From the NCBI RefSeq assembly GCF_032399705.1, contig NZ_CP135922.1, positions 1,488,001 to 1,552,000 of the forward strand: 64,000 nt of DNA, read 5' to 3'. The stretch comes from Paenibacillus sp. BIC5C1 (GTDB taxonomy: Bacteria > Bacillota > Bacilli > Paenibacillales > Paenibacillaceae). Under the pieces are notes generated by a model, which searched no databases, was not told where the DNA came from, and worked only from the letters and a program-made list of their open reading frames with translations. Shown here one piece after another: positions 8,262 to 18,249 of this stretch. The stretch's first letter is position 1; each line of letters begins with the position of its first letter. The translations under genes and the position numbers were made by a program.

Positions 8262-9044
8262 ATGACGCAGCAGAAGGAAGAAATGACGCTTACAGAACAT
8301 TTGAGTGAGCTGCGCAAGCGGTTAATTTATGTGTTGAGTATTTTTATTTTGGGGCTGGTGGCAGGCTTTCTGGTGGCGGACCCGGTGTATCAATATCTGA
8401 CGAAGGCAGAGACTGCTCAGGGGTTTGTGCTGCATGCCTTCTCGTTCTGGGACGGAATTGGCATCTACATGAAGATTGCCGGACTGTTCTCGCTGGTCAT
8501 TACGCTGCCGTTTACGGTGTTTCAGCTCTGGAAGTTCGTCAGTCCAGGTCTGCGCCCGCGTGAGCGAAAAGCCACGCTGAAGTATGTACCTTATGTATTT
8601 CTGTTATTTCTGATCGGGTTAGCTTTCTCGTACTACGTTGTTTTCCCGATGGCACTTTCTTTTACTTCATCGATTACGGAAAAAATGGGGCTGGTCGAGA
8701 CCTACGGAATGAAGCAGTATTTCAGTTTTTTGTTTGGCATTGTACTGCCGGTATCCCTGTTGTTCGAACTTCCGTTAATCATTATGTTCCTGACAGGACT
8801 GCGGATATTAAATCCCATCCGGCTTCGCAAAATGCGCAGAGTCGCTTATTTTGTCCTGATTTTCATTGCGGTTGTGGTCACACCACCTGACTTTATTTCC
8901 GATTTTCTTGTGATGATTCCCTTGTTACTGTTATATGAGATTAGTGTGTTTCTGTCTGGCTTTGTGTATCGCAAACAGCTTGCAGCTGATGCAGAGGCTG
9001 AATCCCGTTACATCCGTGCCGAGGATAAGCAGAGCGCAGTATAA
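8262..9044 (+). CDS. tatC: Sec-independent translocase component TatC
   Basis: TatC is the membrane receptor for twin-arginine signal peptides. The 260-residue protein begins with MTLTEHLSELRKRLIY, the family N-terminal signature, followed by six hydrophobic helices, the periplasm-facing SPGLRPRERK loop and the VVVTPPDFISDF segment before the fifth and sixth helices. GGGGGGCAGGC directly precedes the ATG. With tatA it makes a minimal two-component Tat system (no separate TatB), as in other Bacillota. Confidence 0.95.
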   Translation: MTQQKEEMTLTEHLSELRKRLIYVLSIFILGLVAGFLVADPVYQYLTKAETAQGFVLHAFSFWDGIGIYMKIAGLFSLVITLPFTVFQLWKFVSPGLRPRERKATLKYVPYVFLLFLIGLAFSYYVVFPMALSFTSSITEKMGLVETYGMKQYFSFLFGIVLPVSLLFELPLIIMFLTGLRILNPIRLRKMRRVAYFVLIFIAVVVTPPDFISDFLVMIPLLLLYEISVFLSGFVYRKQLAADAEAESRYIRAEDKQSAV

Positions 9045-9372
9045 CAAGAAAGGTATCATAGGATTTTTGTAACTGTGATAATTTGTATGGTGCCCGTCCC
9101 GGGAAAAGGCGACCAGTCCATACCCGGGATATGAAGGGCCACAACTTTTACAGCTTAAATTCTGACGAACGGGACAAGCAGGCATATTATGTTCAACAAT
9201 GGATACAATGGAAAAGGGCTGCCTGAGAATGGTGCAGGAAGACTTACGGATTCTGTGGAATAAGTTAATAAGGTATTACGGCATTACGGCATTTACGCAG
9301 GCCAATCGGGAGTTTTTTGGCTGGGTTGGTGTAAATACAACGTAAAATCTCGCAGGAATTCATGAAAAGGAC
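9045..9372. other. Intergenic stretch before groES with no gene recognised
   Basis: This 328-base stretch carries no convincing gene, terminator or known RNA. A 48-codon open frame at 9199-9345 has no ribosome binding site. B. subtilis has ydiK and ydiL at this position; neither is present. Confidence 0.5.
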
Positions 9373-9402
9373 TTGAAATCATGCTTCAAGTTGAAGTATC
9401 AT
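9373..9402 (+). promoter_or_regulatory. Sigma-A promoter of groES-groEL
   Basis: TTGAAA at 9373-9378 and TATCAT at 9397-9402 are separated by 18 bases. The CIRCE operator begins eleven bases downstream, the normal arrangement for HrcA repression. Confidence 0.75.
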
Positions 9403-9413
9403 AAAGTTGGTTG

Positions 9414-9440
9414 TTAGCACTGAACACTGTCGAGTGCTAA
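9414..9440 (+). promoter_or_regulatory. CIRCE operator for HrcA
   Basis: The arms TTAGCACTG and GAGTGCTAA are separated by nine bases, matching the CIRCE consensus with one mismatch at the inner base of the left arm. HrcA binding here would repress groESL until heat shock. Confidence 0.95.
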
Positions 9441-9499
9441 TACATATGGCTACAACCTACAATGTAACGTTATATAATTTCAAAAGGAGGCTATTTTTC

Positions 9500-9781
9500 A
9501 TGATCAGACCTTTAGGTGAACGCGTATTGGTAGAACCACTGGAGCAAGAGCAAACAACTTCTTTCGGGATCGTACTGCCGGACTCCGCTAAAGAAAAACC
9601 GCAAGAGGGTAAAATTATTGCTGTTGGCGCTGGAGTATTGAAAGACGGAGTACGTGTAGCTCTGGAAGTGAAAGAAGGAGATCGCGTTATTTTCTCCAAA
9701 TATGCCGGTACAGAAATCAAGTTCGAAGGTAAAGAATATTTGATTATGAAAGAAAGCGATATTCACGCGATTCTCGACTAA
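9500..9781 (+). CDS. groES: Co-chaperonin GroES
   Basis: GroES caps the GroEL barrel. The 93-residue product begins [13 protein letters not shown] and carries the mobile-loop region [20 protein letters not shown] and the beta-barrel ends [13 protein letters not shown] and [12 protein letters not shown]. The start is ATG 9500 with AAAGGAGG at 9483-9490. An open frame continues upstream through the CIRCE element but is not coding. It is the first gene of the groESL operon. Confidence 0.97.
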   Translation: MIRPLGERVLVEPLEQEQTTSFGIVLPDSAKEKPQEGKIIAVGAGVLKDGVRVALEVKEGDRVIFSKYAGTEIKFEGKEYLIMKESDIHAILD

Positions 9782-9839
9782 TTCAAATTTAATCGGTTAA
9801 CCGAACCATATAGCAACACCATTTTACACAATATACTAG

Positions 9840-11486
<1,647 letters not shown>

Positions 11487-11524
11487 TAAAAGGTCTAAAA
11501 ACCTTTTAATGCCGATAGATGAAA

Positions 11525-11549
11525 GGCTCCCGAAAGGGAGCCTTTTTTT
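11525..11549 (+). terminator. Terminator after groEL
   Basis: GGCTCCC and GGGAGCC pair around GAAA, followed by T7. Confidence 0.95.
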
Positions 11550-11602
11550 ATTAATTAGATAGGGTGCTTTGGATTTATGTTTTAACTGAGGGAGGAAATC
11601 AT

Positions 11603-11839
11603 TTGAGAAAGAGTACAAAGTGGACATTGTGGATTCTAGGCTTTATGCTCGCTGCAATTTTCATCAACTTCTATATGAATCTATATAGCTTCGCTTATGC
11701 GCTGATTACCGTGCTTTTACTCGTATTTATGGGGTGGGGATTCTTAGCCAAGCTAAAGAACGACGTTCGTCAGCATGAAGATCACCATAGAAGAGAGCAT
11801 CAATCTGCTATCAATGACATCGATCAATACACCAGGTAA
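11603..11839 (+). CDS. Small membrane protein of unknown function
   Basis: A 78-residue protein I do not recognise. It starts at TTG 11603, seven bases after GGGAGG (11590-11595). Two hydrophobic helices (about residues 7-25 and 30-48) are followed by a polar, His-rich tail (EDHHRREHQSA). It lies between two terminators and is its own transcription unit, or is read through from groEL. Topology suggests a small inner-membrane hairpin with a cytoplasmic tail; no function can be assigned. Confidence 0.7.
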   Translation: MRKSTKWTLWILGFMLAAIFINFYMNLYSFAYALITVLLLVFMGWGFLAKLKNDVRQHEDHHRREHQSAINDIDQYTR

Positions 11840-11907
11840 TAAAGGAATAGCATCGAAGATGCGTTACAGGCAAACCGTTACAGGCAAATTAGAATGAACT
11901 GATTAAA

Positions 11908-11931
11908 GGCTCCCTTGAGGGAGTCTTTTTT
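11908..11931 (+). terminator. Terminator after the small membrane protein
   Basis: GGCTCCC and GGGAGTC pair around TTGA, followed by T6. The stem closely resembles the groEL terminator. Confidence 0.85.
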
Positions 11932-12060
11932 AATGTTGATGTTTTTGAAAAAAAAGTAGTGATGTTCTCTTCTATTGCTAAATAGATAGTTGTTAAGTAA
12001 AATAAACATATGAACAAGTGCTCATATATTTATACATAAGCGATATTGGAGATGATACAT

Positions 12061-13104
12061 ATGTATGATGTATTGGTTATCGGAGCTGGGCAAGCAGGCT
12101 TGGCAGCAGGTTACTATCTTCAGAGGTCGGGGTTAACCTTCTTAATCGTTGACAATGTCTCATCTGTCGGGGAATCTTGGCGTAAACGGTACGATTCCTT
12201 GCGTCTTTTTACCCCACGAATGTATGACGGATTACCCGGAATGTCTCTTATTGGAAATGAAAACAGCCTGCCAAGCAAAGATGAAATTGCAGATTATCTT
12301 GAAAGTTACGCCAAACAAATGCATCTTCCTATAAGATTAAACTGTTTAATCACTCGTCTCTCGAAGCAAGATGAGGTGTACTATGCTGAAACTAATGATG
12401 GAATAATTGAAGCGCGCAATATTATCGTTGCCACAGGACCTTTCCAAACCAAGAATGTTCCTCATTTTGCGAAATCATTATCCGAGAATGTAATTCAGCT
12501 TCATTCATCAGAATATAAAAATATCTCTCAATTGCTTCCTGGAACAACAGTAGTCGTAGGCGGAGGGAATTCAGGTGCCCAAATCGCAGTAGAGTTGGCA
12601 TCAGATGATAAACAAACCGTATACATATCCATAGCTAGAAATATAACCTTTAGGCCGTTGCATATCATGAAACGAAGTATATTCTGGTATTTCGAAAAGC
12701 TCGGAGTATTACGTTCAAGTGCAGATCGCATGGTCGGAAAATGGTTACGAAATCAGCCTGAGTACGTATATGGCTACGAGTTAAAAGAGTTGATCACTAA
12801 AGGGAAAGTTAACAAGCGTCCACGTGCTATAAATGCAAAAGATAACCGCATCCTATATGAGGATGGGAGTGAGGCGCCAATACACAATATTATCTGGGCG
12901 ACTGGGTTTAAGCGAAATGATGGTTGGATTGATATCGCTACTGCTTTTGATTCCCGAGGCGAAATTTTACACGAGGCAGGAGTATCACCGGTTGTTGGAC
13001 TATACTTTGTAGGTCTGCCTTGGCAAACATCACGAGGTTCAGCACTGTTGGGATGGGTTAAATACGATGCTCAGAAGATCGTTAATCATGTGATTCAAAG
13101 GTAA
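12061..13104 (+). CDS. CzcO-like FAD/NAD(P)-dependent oxidoreductase
   Basis: A 347-residue flavoprotein of the YhiM/CzcO group of the flavin monooxygenase superfamily. The N-terminal FAD-binding GAGQAGLAAGYYL motif, a second dinucleotide fold with VVGGGNSGAQIA near residue 165, and the ATGF motif (IIWATGFKRN) near residue 285 are all present. Members oxidise small substrates or are linked to metal and thiol stress; the substrate here is unknown. ATG 12061 is preferred, with GGAG at 12050-12053; an ATG at 12052 overlaps that site. It stands alone, convergent with 13225. Confidence 0.82.
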   Translation: MYDVLVIGAGQAGLAAGYYLQRSGLTFLIVDNVSSVGESWRKRYDSLRLFTPRMYDGLPGMSLIGNENSLPSKDEIADYLESYAKQMHLPIRLNCLITRLSKQDEVYYAETNDGIIEARNIIVATGPFQTKNVPHFAKSLSENVIQLHSSEYKNISQLLPGTTVVVGGGNSGAQIAVELASDDKQTVYISIARNITFRPLHIMKRSIFWYFEKLGVLRSSADRMVGKWLRNQPEYVYGYELKELITKGKVNKRPRAINAKDNRILYEDGSEAPIHNIIWATGFKRNDGWIDIATAFDSRGEILHEAGVSPVVGLYFVGLPWQTSRGSALLGWVKYDAQKIVNHVIQR

Positions 13105-13182
13105 GACACATCATTGAGTATCTCTCGCATTATGGAGGTGTTCATTATTACTGAACGATCTAAACAGTACATATCACATGTT

Positions 13183-13211
13183 AGGCCGTTCCTTCATGGA
13201 GCGGCCTCTTT
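13183..13211. terminator. Hairpin between convergent genes
   Basis: AGGCCGTTCC and GGAGCGGCCT pair around TTCAT and are followed by CTTT on the plus strand. It can serve the gene ending at 13104. Confidence 0.7.
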
Positions 13212-13224
13212 ACACATTGGGGTC

Positions 13225-13902
13225 TTATTTCGCAACAGTTATTTCAAAAGTAGAGTGTTCATGGTCCTGTACGCTGAAGCGATATTCAAATCCATTTCGA
13301 ACCGTCGCTCCATCAAATTCACTCTGGCTTACATTGCGATCCAATATACCGATATCCTGAATCACGTTTTGCGCATCATTATATGTGTACTCATTATTGG
13401 TTGTCAGAATAAGTGCAGCGATAGCCGTCAAAAAGATTCCACCCGTTGGTTCGCTGACGTCACCAGTCCCGTACAACCTGACTTCCTGCACTTTTTGATC
13501 CAAATTTAATGTACCAACCAATCGTAATTCATCATTGAATACATACTCAAAAGTGCCGGTTCCCTGCTCGGAAGAGTTTTTCATATTCAAGCGGGTAATA
13601 CTCAACCCATTCAGTCGGTATTTGCCCACGGCGGCATTAAACTTGTTTTTGAATTCCTCTGTTGTAGCAGTGACAGATTCTTGTTTTTCCGTCTGATCTG
13701 TCCTGGGTGATTGCGGAGGATTTGAAGGTAAAGCCAGCATACCATACATGCCTATCGAAGCAATTGCAAAACATGCGGCTGTTAGCGCTAGGTACCTTAT
13801 CGGTATCCGGTTTTGTTTCCTCATGGATAAGACCATCAAAACAATAAATACGAAGAAAGCCATAAAGCCTAGGATAAATAGGATTGTAAATAGATACTGC
13901 AA
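13225..13902 (-). CDS. Membrane-anchored protein of unknown function
   Basis: A 225-residue protein I do not recognise. Two N-terminal hydrophobic helices flank a short basic loop (SMRKQNR); after the second helix a polar Thr/Glu/Gln linker leads to an extracellular-type domain of about 150 residues with mixed strands. TTG 13902 is chosen because GAGGTGAG lies just upstream; an in-frame ATG at 13941 would extend the protein by 13 polar residues. It may be a sensor or accessory protein, but nothing in the sequence decides this. Confidence 0.65.
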   Translation of the reverse strand: MQYLFTILFILGFMAFFVFIVLMVLSMRKQNRIPIRYLALTAACFAIASIGMYGMLALPSNPPQSPRTDQTEKQESVTATTEEFKNKFNAAVGKYRLNGLSITRLNMKNSSEQGTGTFEYVFNDELRLVGTLNLDQKVQEVRLYGTGDVSEPTGGIFLTAIAALILTTNNEYTYNDAQNVIQDIGILDRNVSQSEFDGATVRNGFEYRFSVQDHEHSTFEITVAK

Positions 13903-14009
13903 ATTCTCACCTCGTAATGAATCGTTATTTCGTACTTTCATTATAATGTTCCTTCGTGAAACTTTAAACTTGCACTTGTCTCTTTAAAATATGAACATTC
14001 CAGCGAGCA

Positions 14010-14055
14010 GACTAAAAAGATGACCCCTTTGCAGCACGGGGTCATCTTTTTAGTC
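14010..14055 (-). terminator. Bidirectional terminator
   Basis: Two perfect 18-base arms (14010-14027 and 14038-14055) enclose ten bases, with GACCCC/GGGGTC at the top and A5/T5 at the base. It serves the minus-strand gene ending at 14110. Confidence 0.9.
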
Positions 14056-14109
14056 TAGTCTAATCCTCCATTTTAAAAGGCGTTTGGTTTGTTAGCCCTC
14101 AATCGGTAT

Positions 14110-14373
14110 TTAGTCAGGCATAATCCAGACGATCTCGGCAATGCGCACGAAGAATTTTCTGTTTCTTTCCTCCAGCACAACATGGTCATGTTTAACAGTA
14201 ACCACACATCCATCCAATCTACCGCGAGTTGTTTCCAGGATAACCACTTTTCCCACCAGGGACATCAGACTTTCGACTACACAATGATCCACTGGATGAA
14301 CGACAATGTTATGAGGCATGTGGGGCACATAATGTGAGTTAGCCATTGGATGCATCATTGGATAATTATTCAA
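14110..14373 (-). CDS. Small DUF2642-type protein, possibly spore coat associated
   Basis: An 87-residue protein whose second half (SLVGKVVILETTRGRLDG through HVVLEERNRKFFVRIAEIVWIMP) fits the DUF2642 family of B. subtilis YuzF-like proteins, some of which are linked to spores. The N-terminal half is rich in Met, His, Pro and Asn, as in coat proteins. TTG 14373 is chosen because GGGAGG (14381-14386) lies seven bases upstream; the longer open frame starting at 14520 has no such site. A spore role is inferred. Confidence 0.7.
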   Translation of the reverse strand: MNNYPMMHPMANSHYVPHMPHNIVVHPVDHCVVESLMSLVGKVVILETTRGRLDGCVVTVKHDHVVLEERNRKFFVRIAEIVWIMPD

Positions 14374-14601
14374 GAAAAAACCTCCCAAATCATTTATACG
14401 GCATCCTATGCGATCGCCCGCCCAAACGACTGGGCGTTTGCCTGGTATCATCCTTTTGGAATATCTGAACGTAAAAAGAACGCATGTCAATAAGGAAATA
14501 TGTAACATTATTTCTTCCATTTATTTTACAAATGGTGCGATACTCTCTCACAATCGTTCTGTAAACTGAGAGGGTATTTAACATTATTTGGAGGTGTTTG
14601 G

Positions 14602-15021
14602 ATGGTTAAGAAGTGTTGTATGCTTGTCCTTATTCTTGTTATGGCTTTATCTGGGAGTGTATATGTGCAGCCCTCTTCGACAGTCCAAGGTGCTGCGACC
14701 ACGTATACGTTGACCTTCCCGATGGATCGTTACCCGGAAACAGGAGCGCATATCCGTGACGCCATTGCAGCAGGGCATTCGGCAGTGTGTACCATTGACC
14801 GGGATGGGGCGGATGCCAATCGCAGGGAGTCGCTGAAAGGCTATCCGACCAAAGCGGGTTATGATCGGGATGAATGGCCGATGGCGATGTGTGAAGAAGG
14901 TGGCGCCGGCGCGGATATTAGATACATAAGTCCAAGTGATAACAGGGGGGCTGGATCTTGGGTGGGAAATCAGTTGGAAAAATATTCAAATGGGACAAGG
15001 GTCAAGTTTACAGTGAAATGA
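14602..15021 (+). CDS. Secreted NucB-like deoxyribonuclease
   Basis: A 139-residue secreted protein with a signal peptide (about residues 1-31, ending near VQGAA). The rest matches the NucA/NucB nuclease domain: [32 protein letters not shown] and [16 protein letters not shown], then [10 protein letters not shown]. NucB of B. subtilis is an extracellular DNase that degrades DNA in biofilms and during sporulation. GGAGGTGTTTGG precedes the ATG. No inhibitor gene is adjacent. It could also be a competence-type NucA, but no com genes are near. Confidence 0.88.
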   Translation: MVKKCCMLVLILVMALSGSVYVQPSSTVQGAATTYTLTFPMDRYPETGAHIRDAIAAGHSAVCTIDRDGADANRRESLKGYPTKAGYDRDEWPMAMCEEGGAGADIRYISPSDNRGAGSWVGNQLEKYSNGTRVKFTVK

Positions 15022-15025
15022 ATGA

Positions 15026-15061
15026 AGCACTGCCGGCGTTTTAGCCAGCAGTGCTTTTTTT
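15026..15061 (+). terminator. Terminator after the NucB-like gene
   Basis: GCACTGC and GCAGTGC form the stem, with an inner GGC/GCC, followed by T7. Confidence 0.9.
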
Positions 15062-15078
15062 CTGATATTCGCTTGGGC

Positions 15079-15663
15079 TTAATCCAGCAAGGAAAGTGTG
15101 ATTCGAATCGAATTATCTATAAATGAACGACTGGGACGAGATTTCATGAAAACGGTCAGTCCAATTAGCGATACAATTAGTGCTTGGGCGACAGCCTTGG
15201 CGTCCAGGGAATGGTTGAGTTCGCCTGATCGCATTCCCCGCTCAATATTTTCCTGAAAGATGACCGACAGGTACATCTGATGTTCCCGGGTGAGAATTTC
15301 AAATTTCTCATCATGTGGTGCGAGCTCAACCATCGTATTGATGCAAAAGCATCCACGACTGAGTCGCTCTGCGTTGTATTCTTCGTCCACGATTTCTGCA
15401 AAAAAAGTACGAAAGGCCTCTTTTACCGATGAAATACCCGCCAGTCTGGTTCGCATCTCTGCGGCACGAGCCATCGTGTACTTCCGTAGCGACGTTTCGA
15501 ATAATTCTCTTTTATCTCCAAAAGTGGAGTATATACTGGGCCTTTGAATGCCCATTCTCGAAGTCAAATCGCTTAATGAAGTGGCCTCATATCCTTTTTC
15601 CCAAAAAAGCTGCATCGCAGCATCCAGTACTTTCTCTTCGTCAAATTCGCGAGTTCTAGCCAT
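15079..15663 (-). CDS. TetR/AcrR family transcriptional regulator
   Basis: A 194-residue repressor-type protein. The N-terminal helix-turn-helix region reads GYEATSLSDLTSRMGIQRPS followed by IYSTFGDKRELF, the family signature; the rest is a helical ligand-binding domain. AAGGAG lies eight bases before ATG 15663. It is divergent from the LLM oxidoreductase and esterase genes. A palindrome typical of TetR operators lies in the shared region at 15906-15917, so it most likely represses 15967 onward and perhaps itself. The ligand is unknown. Confidence 0.9.
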   Translation of the reverse strand: MARTREFDEEKVLDAAMQLFWEKGYEATSLSDLTSRMGIQRPSIYSTFGDKRELFETSLRKYTMARAAEMRTRLAGISSVKEAFRTFFAEIVDEEYNAERLSRGCFCINTMVELAPHDEKFEILTREHQMYLSVIFQENIERGMRSGELNHSLDAKAVAQALIVSLIGLTVFMKSRPSRSFIDNSIRITLSLLD

Positions 15664-15859
15664 GATAAATGCTCCTTGTTACTTATATTTTCTAAAGTAT
15701 AGATATTTTGTATTGGATCATACAGATCGTGTTTTGCTAATTATATTTCTTACTCATCAGTATGATATATACTATATAACTCTCGATTATTTGTCAAACA
15801 AATCTCTTTTTGATGATGTATTTAAGAAATATGATATAGATTTGATGAAAATAAAATGA

Positions 15860-15889
15860 TTGACAGTAAGAGAAACACTGAGATATATT
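15860..15889 (+). promoter_or_regulatory. Sigma-A promoter of the LLM oxidoreductase operon
   Basis: TTGACA at 15860-15865 and TATATT at 15884-15889 are 18 bases apart. The operator at 15906-15917 lies close to the expected start of transcription. Confidence 0.8.
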
Positions 15890-15905
15890 AACTACCTAAA
15901 TAACA

Positions 15906-15917
15906 TACCGATCGGTA
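15906..15917 (+). promoter_or_regulatory. Probable TetR-family operator
   Basis: TACCGATCGGTA is a perfect 12-base palindrome, 16 bases after the promoter -10 box, of the kind bound by many AcrR/TetR proteins. The rest of the region between 15664 and 15860 is AT-rich with no other clear signal. Confidence 0.8.
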
Positions 15918-15966
15918 ATTTATTTTGCTAGTAACAGTCCAATTTTGAAAAAAGGAGAAATGAGTT

Positions 15967-17031
15967 ATGGAAATAGGAATTACTTCGTTTGTGGAGACCA
16001 CACCCGATCTTCGGACAGGTGAAGTCATAAGTCACGCACAGCGATTGCGTGAAGTGGTGGAAGAAATCGTGCTTGCCGATCAGGTGGGGTTGGATGTATT
16101 TGGCGTAGGAGAACATCATCGTAAAGATTATGCGGCTTCATCCCCTGCGATGGTGCTGTCCGCAGCTGCATCCCTGACCAAGCGTATTCGGCTGACTAGT
16201 GCAGTAACGGTACTTTCGTCCGCTGACCCGGTACGTGTGTTTCAGGATTTTGCCACACTGGATGGCATTTCGAATGGACGTGCGGAGATTATGGCAGGGC
16301 GGGGTTCCTTTACCGAATCATTCCCTCTGTTTGGATATGAGCTAGGGGAGTATGATGAGCTGTTCGATGAACATCTGGAACTGCTGCTCAACCTGCAGAA
16401 GTCGGAAATAGTCAATTGGCGAGGTGGGCACAGACCTGCAATACATAATCTGGGCATATATCCACGGCCTGTGCAGAGCCCTTTGCCCATATGGATTGGC
16501 AGCGGGGGCAATCAGGAATCGGTGGTGCGAGCAGGATTGCTGGGGCTTCCATTGACGTTGGCTATTATTGGCGGGAGCCCGGAACGGAATTTTGGCCCCC
16601 TTGTACAGTTGTACAAGCAGGCAGCGGCACATGCCGGACATGACGCTTCGAAGCTTACCGTAGGGTCGCATTCGCTCGGATTTGTGGCTGAAGATACAGA
16701 GCTGGCGGCTGATCTGTTCTTTCCTTCCACCCAGGCGGGAATGAACAAAATCGGCAAGGAACGGGGATGGGGACATTACAGTCGTGCCAGCTTTGATGCT
16801 GCACGCAGTCATGACGGTGCTCTGTATGTAGGTGATCCGGAGACGGTTGCCCGAAAGATAGTTCACCTACGCAAGAATGTGGGCATTACACGTTTCATGA
16901 TGTACGTTCCCATTGCAACGATGCCGCATGATCAGGTGATGAGAGCGATCGAATTACTCGGAACAGAGGTGGCACCTCGAGTACGGGCAGAGTTGGCTAA
17001 GTGGGAAGCTGAGCATGGACAAAAAGCATAG
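15967..17031 (+). CDS. LLM class flavin-dependent oxidoreductase
   Basis: A 354-residue luciferase-like monooxygenase, an F420 or FMN-dependent TIM barrel. Seen are GEHHRKDYAASSPAMVLSAA near residue 50, TSAVTVLSSADPVRVFQDFA and GRAEIMAGRGSFTESFPLFG, all typical of the family in Bacillota, probably with FMN. GGAGAAATGAGTT precedes the ATG. The esterase gene begins 28 bases after its stop, so the two form an operon under the TetR regulator. The likely theme is detoxification or breakdown of a small organic compound; the substrate is unknown. Confidence 0.88.
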   Translation: MEIGITSFVETTPDLRTGEVISHAQRLREVVEEIVLADQVGLDVFGVGEHHRKDYAASSPAMVLSAAASLTKRIRLTSAVTVLSSADPVRVFQDFATLDGISNGRAEIMAGRGSFTESFPLFGYELGEYDELFDEHLELLLNLQKSEIVNWRGGHRPAIHNLGIYPRPVQSPLPIWIGSGGNQESVVRAGLLGLPLTLAIIGGSPERNFGPLVQLYKQAAAHAGHDASKLTVGSHSLGFVAEDTELAADLFFPSTQAGMNKIGKERGWGHYSRASFDAARSHDGALYVGDPETVARKIVHLRKNVGITRFMMYVPIATMPHDQVMRAIELLGTEVAPRVRAELAKWEAEHGQKA

Positions 17032-17059
17032 AAAACATACACTGAAGGAGGAATTGTAT

Positions 17060-18028
17060 ATGAGTTTTGTAGATCGGGTGGTACCTGAATTAAAAGATGC
17101 ATTAACCCAGTTTCCGGGCTTTAATTTGAAGGGGGCATTGCAGGTTAGCCGGGCGATGCTCATGAATCCACCGATTGAGAAGTCGGAAGACGTACGCACC
17201 ACAAAGAGAATTATTGCTGGGGCAGCAGGAGACATGCTGGTCAAAATATATGAGCCGGCTGAGCGTACTGGAGATAAGCTGCCAGCGATGTTGTGGATTC
17301 ATGGAGGGGGTTATGTGCTGGGGCATCCAGATATGGATGATGCGTTATGTGAACGCTTTGTACAAGCGGCACATTGCGTAGTCGTATCGGTTGATTACCG
17401 CCTGGCCCCGGAGCATCCTTATCCTGCTGGTCTTTATGATTGCTATGCAGGTCTGGTATGGATGACGGACGAAACAGAGTCACTCGGCATTGATCTCACC
17501 AGAGTCGCAATTGCCGGAGCAAGTGGAGGGGGAGGACTGACTGCAGCACTTGCACAAATGGTCCGCGATAAAGGTGGGCCGAGTCTGATCTTCCAAATGC
17601 CTTTGTACCCGATGCTGGACGATCGCAATATTTCGGCTTCGAGCCGCGAAATTACGGACCAAAATGCTACATGGAATCGGACTAATAACCTGGAGGCATG
17701 GAGTATGTACCTGGGAGAAGAAAGGGAGGAATTTGGGGAAAACGAAGAACACCACATACCTGCCTACGCAGTCCCGGCAAGAACTGAAAATCTGGCAGGG
17801 TTACCTCCAATGTATACGTGTATTGGCCAACTCGATCTATTTCGAGATGAGACAATCGAATATGTGACACGTCTTGCGGCAGCTGGAGTGGATGTCGAAA
17901 TGCACCTTTATCCTGGAGCTTATCATTGCTTCGAAGTATTTGTGCCTGATGCGGAAGTTAGCCAACGGGCTAGTCAGGATTATATTCGTGCCATGGCCAG
18001 AGCGCTTAATCCTTCATGGGAGCAATGA
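17060..18028 (+). CDS. Alpha/beta hydrolase, hormone-sensitive lipase family
   Basis: A 322-residue esterase. The oxyanion-hole motif HGGGYVLGHPDMDD lies near residue 90 and the Ser elbow GASGGGGL near residue 155 (the family usually has GDSAGG). The acid residue is probably Asp in IGQLDLFRDE, and the His is in YPGAYHCFE. AAGGAGG lies eight bases before ATG 17060. It is the second gene of the operon with the LLM oxidoreductase. The substrate is not evident; short-chain esters are usual for the family. Confidence 0.9.
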   Translation: MSFVDRVVPELKDALTQFPGFNLKGALQVSRAMLMNPPIEKSEDVRTTKRIIAGAAGDMLVKIYEPAERTGDKLPAMLWIHGGGYVLGHPDMDDALCERFVQAAHCVVVSVDYRLAPEHPYPAGLYDCYAGLVWMTDETESLGIDLTRVAIAGASGGGGLTAALAQMVRDKGGPSLIFQMPLYPMLDDRNISASSREITDQNATWNRTNNLEAWSMYLGEEREEFGENEEHHIPAYAVPARTENLAGLPPMYTCIGQLDLFRDETIEYVTRLAAAGVDVEMHLYPGAYHCFEVFVPDAEVSQRASQDYIRAMARALNPSWEQ

Positions 18029-18062
18029 ATGTCTCCGGCGTTGTCCATAAAATTGAGGTTCT

Positions 18063-18183
18063 TTTCATCTCCATTTCAGATTCCATTAAGGTAGGAGGGG
18101 TAAGATAAGTCTTGTAAACCCCTTCTCGTGTTAAATAGATGTGTGACTAGCCCCGTCGGATCGTCCGGCGGGGTACTTTTTTT
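18063..18183 (+). ncRNA. Candidate small RNA, copy 1
   Basis: This stretch matches 21567-21698; over the 64 bases from ATTAAGGTAG (18085) to GTGTGACT (18148) I count 60 identities. It contains an inner hairpin AAGATAAGTCTT, an unpaired or weakly paired segment AAACCCCTTCTCGTG complementary to Shine-Dalgarno sequences, and ends in a terminator (GCCCCGTCGGA pairing with TCCGGCGGGG, then T7). No coding frame is conserved between the copies. No consensus promoter was found, so it could instead be processed from the 3' end of the esterase transcript. Confidence 0.65.
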
Positions 18184-18249
18184 CTTCGTTTTATCGGTTA
18201 GATGGTATGATAGATAAATACATAAATGCTAGTAACGGAGGGATGGTTC

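Noticed and set aside
9199..9345. 48-codon open frame between tatC and groES
   Set aside because: No ribosome binding site, low-complexity start, and no resemblance to YdiK or YdiL that occupy this place in B. subtilis.
9407..9499. In-frame extension upstream of groES
   Set aside because: It runs through the CIRCE operator; the ATG at 9500 has a perfect ribosome binding site and gives the normal GroES N-terminus.
11859..11890. Direct repeat GTTACAGGCAAA (two copies)
   Set aside because: Short tandem duplication in an intergenic spacer with no sign of function.
13114..13509. Plus-strand open frame over the 3' end of the minus-strand membrane protein gene
   Set aside because: Reads as a shadow of 13225-13902, which has better composition, a membrane topology and a ribosome binding site.
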